46,415 nucleotides of DNA from Planctomycetota bacterium (GTDB taxonomy: Bacteria > Planctomycetota > MHYJ01 > WSZJ01), in NCBI GenBank assembly GCA_009773755.1, contig WSZJ01000054.1, positions 993 through 47,407 on the forward strand, in the 5' to 3' direction. Below are positions 27,651-35,736 of this stretch, piece after piece (the stretch's first letter is position 1; every line of letters starts with the position of its first letter). The notes below the pieces were generated by a model. The model did no database searches and was not told the origin of the DNA. It saw only the letters and a list, made by a program, of their open reading frames with translations. Made by a program: the position numbers and the translations under genes.

Positions 27651-30600
27651 ATGAGCGAAGACGAAAAGAAAAACATCGACAACGACCTGGCCACGACGCG
27701 GAGTACCCCGCCGCCGCCCGCGCCGCCAGGCGCGGGCGCCCTCCCCGCCCTGAGCGAGCGAAGCGAGTCGAAGGGGAGCGCAGGTGCGCGAAGCGCACCG
27801 GAGTCGAAAGGCCCCCCCCTTCCGACCGACTCCTCCGTCCTCGACACCCGCCAGCCTCCTTCCGACCCCGGCCCGACCCGCGTCTACGACTCCCGCGGTG
27901 CCGCCCCCCCGCGGCGGTTCGGCCGCTACGAAATCCTTGCGGAGGTCGCCCGCGGCGGCATGGGGATCGTCTTCCGCGCGCGGCAGACCGACGTCAACCG
28001 CATCGTCGCGCTGAAGCTCCTGCTGCACGGCGGGCTCGCTTCGGAAGAGGACGAGAAGCGCTTCGCTCACGAAGCCGAGCTTTCCGCGCGGCTTTCGCAC
28101 CCGAACATTGTCGCCATCCACGATTTCGGCCGCGAGGGCGGCCGCCTCTTCTTCACGATGGAGTACGTCGAGGGCGAACCGCTCGACCGGTGGGCGAAAG
28201 GACGTTCGCTGCCCGAAGTGCTTCGCGCCGCGGCGAAGGCGTGCCGGGCTGCGCACCATGCGCACATGCACGGGGTCATTCATCGCGACCTGAAGCCCGG
28301 GAACATTCTCGTCACGCCGGGCGGCGAGCCGAAGCTGCTGGATTTCGGACTGGCGAAAGGCGTCACCGCCGTGTCGCCGACCATGAGCACCGCTTCCGGA
28401 GCAACCATCGGCACTCCGTTCTACATGGCCCCGGAGCAGGCCGACGGGCGCGTCAAGGACATTGATATCCGCACCGACGTCTACGCGCTGGGCGTCGTCC
28501 TCTACCAGCTCGTTGCCGGCGAGGTTCCTTTCCGCGGCGCCACGATGATCGAAGTCGCCCAGAAGATTCTGCAGGATGAAGCCCCCGCGCTCGAAGCCGC
28601 TCCGGATCTCGCGACCGTCATCGGGAAGGCGATGGCGAAAGAAAAACACCTGCGCTACCCGACGGCCGAGGCCCTTGCCGAGGACCTGGAGCATTTCATC
28701 GCGGGCGAGCCCGTCTCGGCGCGCGCGCCGGGACTGTCCGTGCTGGCGAAGCGCTGGGCGCGGCGGCATCCGGCGTCGATCGCGGGGCTTGTCGCCGTCG
28801 TCGCCACCCTTGCCGCCGTCGGCGGCTGGTGGTGGTCGCGAGACGGCGAAGTCGCGTTCGAAGTCGACGCGCCGGGAGCGTGGGTCGAGGTCGACGGAGC
28901 GCGGGTTGCGGGAAGCGGTCCCGTGCGGGTGCGGCCCGGGGAGCACGTCCTGGTCGCGGGGGCCGACGGGCGCGAAGCCGAACGGCGCGAGGTCGTTGTC
29001 GGCCGCGGCGAGCGCCGCACGCACGTCTTCCGCCTTCCCGTTTCGACCGGCCGGCTCACGCTCGAGACCGGAGAGCCGGGGACCTTCGTCACGATCCTCG
29101 GCGAGAACCACGGCACGCCCCTGACCAACCACCCCTTCCCCGTCGGAAGGCATCACGCGGTGATCCGCCGGTCCTGCGACTGGTCGCGCTTCGTCGACGT
29201 CGACATCCGGCGCAACGAATCGACGGAAGTCTGGCGCTCGGTCCCCGTCAGCGGATCCTGGGGAGTCCGATTCCCCGACGGCGGCGCGACGGAGTGCCTG
29301 CTGCGGGACGTGAACGGCGACGGCGTTCCCGACGTGAGCGGGTCGCAGTACAACGTGCTCGTCACGTACGACGGCCGGAACGGTGCCCCGATATTCTTGA
29401 CGCGCGCGACCGACGGAACTTCGCCGTGGAACCTGAAGTGGTTTGACGCGGACAGGGACGGCATCGAGGACGACGTCGTCGCGACGACGTTCATTCCCGG
29501 CGGAATCGCGTTACCCAAAGGGCGAATCCAGGTGTTTTCGGGAAGCCTCGACAAGGCGGAGGCCGCGAAGGGGCCTAAAGGCGCGGTGCAGCGCGAGCTG
29601 TGGCGGAAGGAAGTGCCCGTGAATCTCCTGTCCGCGCCGATACCCCCGGTGCTTCCCTGCTCGGACGGCCTCTGGGTCGGATTTCCGGAATGGATGTCGC
29701 TGCTGCAGTGGTCGAATGGAGATGTGATCGCGAAGGTGCCTTTTCATTGGCCGACGGAGCTCGCGTCCACTTTCGGCGGAAGGTCGCTGGCTTTTCGCGA
29801 CGGAGAAATCGCGCGACTGCCGTCCGGCGGCGGCGTTTCATGGCGGATCCCCGTCGCTACCGGAGCACGCCCGGTTCGGTCCCTGCAGAAGTTCGCCGCC
29901 CGCGGCTTCGCGAATCCGATGTGCATGGCCGGGGACCGGTCGATCTTCGCTCTCGATCTCGCTGACGGTCAGGAAGTCTGGCGCGCGGAAACAGGCCCCG
30001 CGATTGCGACCTTCGAAGTCCCCGCAGGATCCGGGACGCCAAGGCTCGTGGCCGCCTGGGGGCCGAAGTGGATTCAGGCGTGGGACGCGGCGAAGGGGGG
30101 CACGCCTTGGACCATCCCCCTCCCCTGGTCTGCGGAACTCGTGAAGTCCGCAGCTGCAGGCCCGGGCTGCCTCTTCACCATCGAAGATGGAGCCCTCGTC
30201 TCGCGCTCGTTCGCAACCGGCGACACTTCGTGGAGGCGGCCGCTAGGTGCGGAGGTCATCGCCGGACCGGTGGCGCACGAAGGCGGCCTGGAATCGCGGG
30301 TCGCGATCGCCACGAAGGATCTCAGGCTGCGTGTTTTCGACGCTGCCGGCAGGGACGTCTCCGAGTTTTCGCTTCCCATTCCGTCCAACGGCATCCAGCC
30401 CGTCGACGCCGACGGTTATGGGGAAGAGGATTACATCGTGGCGGGGTACGGGTACACGCTGGCTCGTGGCAGCCGCGTCCTCTGGCGCCGCTCGTTCGGC
30501 AATTCGGTGCGGCCGCGCCCGGTCGCGATACCGCTCGGCCGCCGCCTCGGGCTGGCGATTGCGATGCGCGGAAACGACGGGTCATCGGAGTTGCGCTGCC

Positions 30601-31589
30601 TCGACGCGCGCACGGGAGAGATGATCTGGCGCGCCGGACGGGGGTTCGACTGCATCTACGAGCCCCTCGTTCACGACGCGGACCGCGACGGCATCCTGGA
30701 TATTGCGCTGACCTGCTTTGACGAACAGGGCGTCACCGCGCTGCGCGTTCACTCCGGCAAAGACGGCCGCGCGATTTTCACATGCCCCACCCGCGGCGGC
30801 ATCTCTTACGGCCAGCCCGCGTATCTTGGCGACGACGACAAGGGACTTCCCACCTACGCCGTCTTCCCGATGAACCTCGGCGTGGCCCGGACGCGCGCGG
30901 GAGCCAAAGACCTCGACTGGACTTCAGACGCCGATCTGGTGATGACGGGAAGCGCGCTTGCTGACCTCGACGGCGACGGGCGACCCGAAGTCATCTTCGC
31001 GTATGGGAGCGCGGATCTCAAACACGGCTGGGTTGCCGCGGTGAAACAGGACGGAAAGAAACTCTGGACCGCCGAAACGGGCGAGTTCATGCGCTCGACT
31101 CCGGCGGCAATCGATCTCGACCGGGATGGGCGTGTTGAAGTGCTCGCGGCGGGCGCCGCGGACCTCCACGTGTTCGACGCGAAAGGACGCCGAGTCCGAC
31201 GCTGGGAAAAGCTGGGCGGTTCGTACTATTCCCCCATCCTCTGCGATCTTTCGGGACACCCCGAAGACCCGAGACTCCTCATCGGCACGAAGACCGGCGT
31301 CGTCATGATTCGAACCGACGGCGAGCCGCGATGGTCCTACTCCTCCGCATCGGTGGTCGGAGCGCTCGGCGTGATCTACAGCCCTGCCGGCGCGAGGTCG
31401 GTCGCCGGCATCGACAGGGACGGGCGGCTGTTTCTCCTCGACGTACTCACCGGCGACGAACGCTTCCGCCTCTCCGTCGGCGATTTCAGCGAGGGAGGTA
31501 TCCTGCTGGCGGACGCGGACGGCGACGGGATGCCTGAAGGATTCTTCGGCACCAACGACGGGTGGCTCACGTCGGTTGACCTGCGATGA
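27651..31589 (+). CDS. Transmembrane Ser/Thr kinase with PEGA and FG-GAP propeller domains (second of three)
   Basis: The product has 1,312 residues and is a paralogue of its neighbours along its whole length. Kinase: VARGGMGIVFRA, Lys122, HRDLKPGN (211-213), DFGLAKG (231-233), [10 protein letters not shown]. Membrane segment about 373-395 (LVAVVATLAAVGGWWW). PEGA-like repeats follow (VDAPGAWVEVDGARVAGSGP; ETGEPGTFVTILGENHGTPL), then a propeller with DVNGDGVPDV (553), DADRDGIEDD (600), DADGYGEEDY (918), DADRDGILD (1009), [10 protein letters not shown] (1105), DADGDGMPEG (1288). The N-terminal linker at residues 33-54 (ALSERSESKGSAGARSAPES) is encoded by a dispersed DNA repeat also present at 5200-5226, so a repeat has entered the gene in frame. 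Its stop overlaps the third kinase's start (ATGA). Confidence 0.9.
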   Translation: MSEDEKKNIDNDLATTRSTPPPPAPPGAGALPALSERSESKGSAGARSAPESKGPPLPTDSSVLDTRQPPSDPGPTRVYDSRGAAPPRRFGRYEILAEVARGGMGIVFRARQTDVNRIVALKLLLHGGLASEEDEKRFAHEAELSARLSHPNIVAIHDFGREGGRLFFTMEYVEGEPLDRWAKGRSLPEVLRAAAKACRAAHHAHMHGVIHRDLKPGNILVTPGGEPKLLDFGLAKGVTAVSPTMSTASGATIGTPFYMAPEQADGRVKDIDIRTDVYALGVVLYQLVAGEVPFRGATMIEVAQKILQDEAPALEAAPDLATVIGKAMAKEKHLRYPTAEALAEDLEHFIAGEPVSARAPGLSVLAKRWARRHPASIAGLVAVVATLAAVGGWWWSRDGEVAFEVDAPGAWVEVDGARVAGSGPVRVRPGEHVLVAGADGREAERREVVVGRGERRTHVFRLPVSTGRLTLETGEPGTFVTILGENHGTPLTNHPFPVGRHHAVIRRSCDWSRFVDVDIRRNESTEVWRSVPVSGSWGVRFPDGGATECLLRDVNGDGVPDVSGSQYNVLVTYDGRNGAPIFLTRATDGTSPWNLKWFDADRDGIEDDVVATTFIPGGIALPKGRIQVFSGSLDKAEAAKGPKGAVQRELWRKEVPVNLLSAPIPPVLPCSDGLWVGFPEWMSLLQWSNGDVIAKVPFHWPTELASTFGGRSLAFRDGEIARLPSGGGVSWRIPVATGARPVRSLQKFAARGFANPMCMAGDRSIFALDLADGQEVWRAETGPAIATFEVPAGSGTPRLVAAWGPKWIQAWDAAKGGTPWTIPLPWSAELVKSAAAGPGCLFTIEDGALVSRSFATGDTSWRRPLGAEVIAGPVAHEGGLESRVAIATKDLRLRVFDAAGRDVSEFSLPIPSNGIQPVDADGYGEEDYIVAGYGYTLARGSRVLWRRSFGNSVRPRPVAIPLGRRLGLAIAMRGNDGSSELRCLDARTGEMIWRAGRGFDCIYEPLVHDADRDGILDIALTCFDEQGVTALRVHSGKDGRAIFTCPTRGGISYGQPAYLGDDDKGLPTYAVFPMNLGVARTRAGAKDLDWTSDADLVMTGSALADLDGDGRPEVIFAYGSADLKHGWVAAVKQDGKKLWTAETGEFMRSTPAAIDLDRDGRVEVLAAGAADLHVFDAKGRRVRRWEKLGGSYYSPILCDLSGHPEDPRLLIGTKTGVVMIRTDGEPRWSYSSASVVGALGVIYSPAGARSVAGIDRDGRLFLLDVLTGDERFRLSVGDFSEGGILLADADGDGMPEGFFGTNDGWLTSVDLR
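27749..27775 (+). repeat. Dispersed 27-bp repeat inside a kinase gene
   Basis: Exact reverse complement of 5200-5226 (GAGCGAGCGAAGCGAGTCGA core). A related degenerate copy (GGTGCGCGAAGCGCACCGGA followed by GTCGAA) follows immediately. It adds Ser/Glu/Lys-rich linker residues and keeps the frame. Confidence 0.8.
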
Positions 31590-34500
31590 AGGAGCGTCTC
31601 CATCCCGTTCTCGAGGAAGCGGTCGCGCGCGGCGCGCTGAGCTCGCAGCGCGCGGAGGAATTGCAAAGGGAGGCCGCTTCATCCGGCCGCGACGTTGCGA
31701 CGCTCCTGGCGGAACGGTGGCTCGAAGCGACGCGGGCCGTCTGGCCGCCGGCGCCGCCGACGACCGACAGCACTCTTGCCACGACTCCCAACCCTGTCGG
31801 GGCGCTCGACAAGACGATCCTCGCGAAGCCCGGCGACGGACGCGTGCACGACTCCTCGCTGCGGGCTTCACTCCTCGACCGGCCGTCGGGTTCTCGAAGC
31901 GCCCCGGCGCGCTTCTTCGGTCGTTACGAACTTCTCGATGAAATCGCCCGCGGCGGCATGGGCGTCGTCTTCCGCGCCCGGCAGACGGACGCGCAACGCG
32001 AGGTCGCGCTGAAGGTCCTCCTCGCCGGCGACTTCGCCTCGGAAGACGACGAGCGCCGCTTCATCCGTGAAGCCGAGCTTGCCGCCCAGCTGAGCCACCC
32101 GAACATCGTCGCGGTGCACGACATCGGCCGGGAAGACGGGCGGCGTAATTACACGATGGAGCTCGTCGAGGGGAAGCCGCTGGACAAATGGGCGAAGGGG
32201 CTTCCGCTGGAGCAGAGGCTGCGCGCGATGGTGAAGGTGTGCCGCGCGGCGCATCACGCTCACATGAGCGGCATCATTCACCGCGACCTGAAGCCGGGAA
32301 ACGTGCTCGTGACGGCGCAGGACGAGCCGAAGATCCTGGATTTCGGTCTTGCGAAGGCATCGCGAGCCGGCATCTCGACGCTCAAGACCGTCACGGGCCA
32401 GACCCTCGGCACGCCCTTTTACATGGCCCCCGAGCAGGCGACCGGCCGCGTGCACGACGTCGACATCCGGACGGACGTCTGGGCCCTGGGCGTGCTGCTG
32501 CACGAAATCGTCGACGGCCAGCGCCCTTTCGCGGGGACGGAGTTGCTGGAAGTTCTTGCCCGCATCGAGCACGACGAGCCGAGGCCGGTCGAAGGGCCGC
32601 TGGAACTGAGGCTCATCGTCGGGAAGGCGCTCGAGAAAGACCGGGCGCGGCGGTACTCGACCGCCGAGGCGCTCGCGGAGGACATCGAACGGTTTCTCGC
32701 CGGCGATCCGGTCTCGGTTCGGCCGCCGGGCGTCGGGCGGCGCCTGCGTCGATGGGCGAAGAAAAACCCTGCGGCGACCGGAGCCGTGCTCGCCACCGCC
32801 GCGGCCTTCACCGCCGGACTGTCATGGGAGTTCACCCGTCCGGGCACCCTCGTGTTCGATCTCTCCCCTGCGGCCGCGATCGTCGAGATCGACGGACGGC
32901 CCGCTTCAGGCGAAGTCCGGGTTGCGTCGGGCCGCCACGCCGTTGCCGCCCGCTCGCCGGGATTCGAACCGATCGAAACCGACGTCTTTGTCGAACGCGG
33001 CGACCGCCGGACCATCCCGCTCCACCTCACGAGGTCAACCGGATTCCTCGACCTCGACGCCGATGAGCCCGGCACGACCGTTGAAATCGCGGGAGAAATC
33101 CACGGCCTCCCCCTCCGCCGCCACCCCTTCCCCACCGGCGACTGTCCGCTCACGTTTCGCCGCCGCGGTTGCGAAACCCGGTCTCGCTCGATCCGCGTCG
33201 ACCGGAACGTCGAATCCTCCGCGTGGGTCTGCCTCCCTTCAGCCCGTTACGCCCCGCAGCGCGTCGGCAACGTCTTCCGCGGCCCCATCACTCTTCGGGA
33301 CCCCGACGGCGACGGCGTCGCCGACGTCGCCGGCATTTTCAGTCAATACCTGCTGACCGTGGACGGATTCACCGGGGAAATGCTGCGCTTTACGTGGATG
33401 TACAAGGAAGCGGGTTTTGTGGCGTGGGCTTCGCTGGACTGGGACGGCGACGGAGTCGAGGACGACGCGACCCTCGCTCGCTACGGCCCGGAAGTGCGCG
33501 TAACGATCTGGTCGGGCAGGGAAATGGGCGACCCGCGGACCTGGCGCGGCAAGCTCTCGCAGAAACTGCTCTGGACATGGAGCTTCCAGACGGATTCCGA
33601 AGTGCCGATGTGGCCGCGCCCCGTGGGTATTGGCGGGGATCTCTGGATTCCGGTACCGGGCGGAATTCGCCGCGCCCGCGCCGGCGACGCCGAGCCCGCA
33701 CCACCCATCCCGCTCCCGGGATCCCCCTCTCCGCAACTTGCGGCGCTAGGCAATGACGCTTTCCTCGCGCTCTCGGGAGACATCCTCCTCTGCATAGAAC
33801 GCGACGGCCGCGAACGCTGGCTCTTCAAGGCCCCGCCAGGCCTCCGTTTCCCCGGCGACGAACTCGGCAATACTCCCCTTCCAGCCGACCTCCCGATCCC
33901 CTGCACTGCCGGCACCGACCTGTTCGCCCTCGACCCGCGCGACGGGCGCATCGTATGGAAACACGCAGGAGTGCCCACGGAGGAATTCTGGCTTGCAGAG
34001 TCGCCCCATGGCCGCGCGCTCACGGTTTACTCCTTCATCCCCGGCGGCCTCTGCGCCTGGGACGTCGTCACGGGCCGTCGTCTCTTCCACAATCCCGTCG
34101 CGCGCCCCGAAGGCGGCAATTTTTTCTCCGCCTGGGCTTCGTCGTCGTGGTGCGCGCCGGAGGGGAAGCGGCTCGTCTGCCGATCCACGGCGACGGCCCT
34201 GCCTCTCTGGGAATTCGACGCCGGCGCCGGCATCGCGACCGACTCGGCGGCGGCCGACGGCCCGGCAGGTCCTGAGTTCGGTTTCGCCACCAAAGATCAC
34301 CGCTTCATCGCCATCGGCGAGGACGGCCTGCTCCGAAGAGAAATCCTGCTCGATTTCACGCCCCAGCAGGTGCATGCGGTTTCCCTCGATTCCGACGGTC
34401 GGCCCGACTGGGTTCTGGTCGGCTACGGCGTGCAGGTCGTCCGTTCGACGCGGGTCCTGTGGAGGAGGCGCTCCGACAATGCGGTGCGCAGCCGGCCGGT

Positions 34501-35545
34501 GACGTTCCGGCGTTCCGGCGAGCCGGCGATCGCGCAAGTCATGCGGAGTGGCGACGACCGGACCGAAATGCGGTGCCTTCGCGGCGCTACGGGTGAAATC
34601 CTCTGGCGTTACGGGACGGAGTTCGACGTGATGCACCCGCCCGCGGTCGGCGACTGGGACGGCGATGGCACGGCCGACGTCTGGACACAGACCGGAAACT
34701 CCCGGCAGAAATTTGTCTGCCTGAGCGGTATGGACGGAAAGGAGCTGGCGTCCTGCCCGATCGAATCCACGCCCTACCCGACTGCGGTGCTGCGCGATCT
34801 CGGAGGGGATGCTCGCCCGGAGGCGATCCTCTTTCACTACCCCCTCACGCTGTGCGCCAGAAGGCTCGGCGAAGAGAAGCCTCTCTGGTCTGTGGAGATC
34901 CCGCAGTCCGTCTTCCAACCTCCCCTGCTGACGGACCTGGACTCCGACGGCCGGCCGGAAATCGTCGCCACTTTCGCGGCGGTGGAAGATCTCGACGCCG
35001 GCATCGGGGCCTGGACCCTCGAAGGCCGCCCCCTCTGGATCGCCCGGCCCGGCGATCGCACCTGGGGTTCGCCGTTCGCGCACGACTTCGATGGCGACGG
35101 CAAGCCTGAAATCGCGCTCCCCTGCTACAACGCCATCGTCTTCCTCGGACGCGACGGCTCCATCCTTGCCCGTCGCCCGGGCGTCGGCGGGTCCTCCATC
35201 TCCGGCATTCACCTCCCCGACGGCGGATTCGTCATCGGCACGCGGGCAGGCGTCGCCCGGCTCAAGCGCGACGGCAGCACCCTGTGGACCTGGCCCGGCG
35301 CCTTCGTATCGGGCGCACTCGGCGTCGTAGACCTCCCCGGCAGCCCGGCCGCGTCCGTCGTGGGCGTGGACGCCTCCGGCCGCGTTTTCCGCCTCGACCT
35401 TGACACCGGCGCCGAGCGCTGGAGATTCGAACTCGGCGCACGTTGCGAGTTCGGCGTGACGCTGGAAGATCTCGACGGCGACGGGACGCCGGAAGCGCTT
35501 CTGGGGTGCGACGATTTTTCCTTGTATGCGCTAGACCTGAAATGA
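31586..35545 (+). CDS. Transmembrane Ser/Thr kinase with PEGA and FG-GAP propeller domains (third of three)
   Basis: The product has 1,319 residues. It differs from its paralogues in a helical N-terminal segment of about 50 residues (EEAVARGALSSQRAEELQRE, VATLLAERWLEATRAV), resembling the short 'LLxxGxIsxeQleeAl' helical domains found at the N-termini of GspE-like and some kinase proteins. Kinase: [12 protein letters not shown], Lys143, HRDLKPGN (232-234), DFGLAKA (252-254). A membrane segment near 393-412 (GAVLATAAAFTAGLSWEF) precedes PEGA-like repeats and a propeller with DPDGDGVADV (572), DWDGDGVEDD (618), DWDGDGTADV (1022), [10 protein letters not shown] (1118), DFDGDGKPEI (1167), DLDGDGTPEA (1295). 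The start overlaps the preceding stop, so translation is coupled. A terminator follows at 35616. Confidence 0.9.
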   Translation: MKERLHPVLEEAVARGALSSQRAEELQREAASSGRDVATLLAERWLEATRAVWPPAPPTTDSTLATTPNPVGALDKTILAKPGDGRVHDSSLRASLLDRPSGSRSAPARFFGRYELLDEIARGGMGVVFRARQTDAQREVALKVLLAGDFASEDDERRFIREAELAAQLSHPNIVAVHDIGREDGRRNYTMELVEGKPLDKWAKGLPLEQRLRAMVKVCRAAHHAHMSGIIHRDLKPGNVLVTAQDEPKILDFGLAKASRAGISTLKTVTGQTLGTPFYMAPEQATGRVHDVDIRTDVWALGVLLHEIVDGQRPFAGTELLEVLARIEHDEPRPVEGPLELRLIVGKALEKDRARRYSTAEALAEDIERFLAGDPVSVRPPGVGRRLRRWAKKNPAATGAVLATAAAFTAGLSWEFTRPGTLVFDLSPAAAIVEIDGRPASGEVRVASGRHAVAARSPGFEPIETDVFVERGDRRTIPLHLTRSTGFLDLDADEPGTTVEIAGEIHGLPLRRHPFPTGDCPLTFRRRGCETRSRSIRVDRNVESSAWVCLPSARYAPQRVGNVFRGPITLRDPDGDGVADVAGIFSQYLLTVDGFTGEMLRFTWMYKEAGFVAWASLDWDGDGVEDDATLARYGPEVRVTIWSGREMGDPRTWRGKLSQKLLWTWSFQTDSEVPMWPRPVGIGGDLWIPVPGGIRRARAGDAEPAPPIPLPGSPSPQLAALGNDAFLALSGDILLCIERDGRERWLFKAPPGLRFPGDELGNTPLPADLPIPCTAGTDLFALDPRDGRIVWKHAGVPTEEFWLAESPHGRALTVYSFIPGGLCAWDVVTGRRLFHNPVARPEGGNFFSAWASSSWCAPEGKRLVCRSTATALPLWEFDAGAGIATDSAAADGPAGPEFGFATKDHRFIAIGEDGLLRREILLDFTPQQVHAVSLDSDGRPDWVLVGYGVQVVRSTRVLWRRRSDNAVRSRPVTFRRSGEPAIAQVMRSGDDRTEMRCLRGATGEILWRYGTEFDVMHPPAVGDWDGDGTADVWTQTGNSRQKFVCLSGMDGKELASCPIESTPYPTAVLRDLGGDARPEAILFHYPLTLCARRLGEEKPLWSVEIPQSVFQPPLLTDLDSDGRPEIVATFAAVEDLDAGIGAWTLEGRPLWIARPGDRTWGSPFAHDFDGDGKPEIALPCYNAIVFLGRDGSILARRPGVGGSSISGIHLPDGGFVIGTRAGVARLKRDGSTLWTWPGAFVSGALGVVDLPGSPAASVVGVDASGRVFRLDLDTGAERWRFELGARCEFGVTLEDLDGDGTPEALLGCDDFSLYALDLK

Positions 35546-35548
35546 TCG

Positions 35549-35680
35549 CGGGCAGGCAGGCGGGCAGGCGAGCGGGCAGGCGGGCAGGCGGGCAGGCGGG
35601 CAGGCGAAAGAACAAACGACCTCCGAATTCGGAAGGTCGTTTTTTTTCGCCCGCCCGCGCCCGCCCGCTCGCCCGCTCCA
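35549..35680. repeat. GC-only tandem repeat and its inverted partner around the terminator
   Basis: 35549-35606 consists of GGGCAGGC-like 8-bp units. 35648-35680 is the C-rich complement (GCCCGCCCGCGCCCGCCCGC then TCGCCCGCTC). Both can pair around the terminator hairpin and greatly extend its stem. Probably an unstable minisatellite; there is no coding content. Confidence 0.7.
35616..35648 (+). terminator. Rho-independent terminator of the kinase array
   Basis: ACGACCT pairs with AGGTCGT across an inner CCGAATTCGG palindrome (one bulged A), followed by eight T. It lies 70 bp after the third kinase stop and isolates the array from nadE. Confidence 0.9.
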
Positions 35681-35717
35681 TGTAGTGCCCACAACGCGTC
35701 GCGGATCGATTCCTACT

Positions 35718-35736
35718 TAGTGTAGAATCAACACTA
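35718..35736. promoter_or_regulatory. Likely NrtR operator over the nadE start
   Basis: Inverted repeat TAGTGT-N7-ACACTA whose last A is the A of the nadE ATG. A TAGAAT -10-like hexamer (35723-35728) sits inside it, so binding would block transcription. NrtR operators in other bacteria are palindromes with GTGT/ACAC cores, and an nrtR-like gene follows nadE. The match is by shape and context. Confidence 0.6.

Noticed and set aside
35549..35606. Possible CRISPR array
   Set aside because: Units are 8 bp with no unique spacers; it is a simple tandem repeat.
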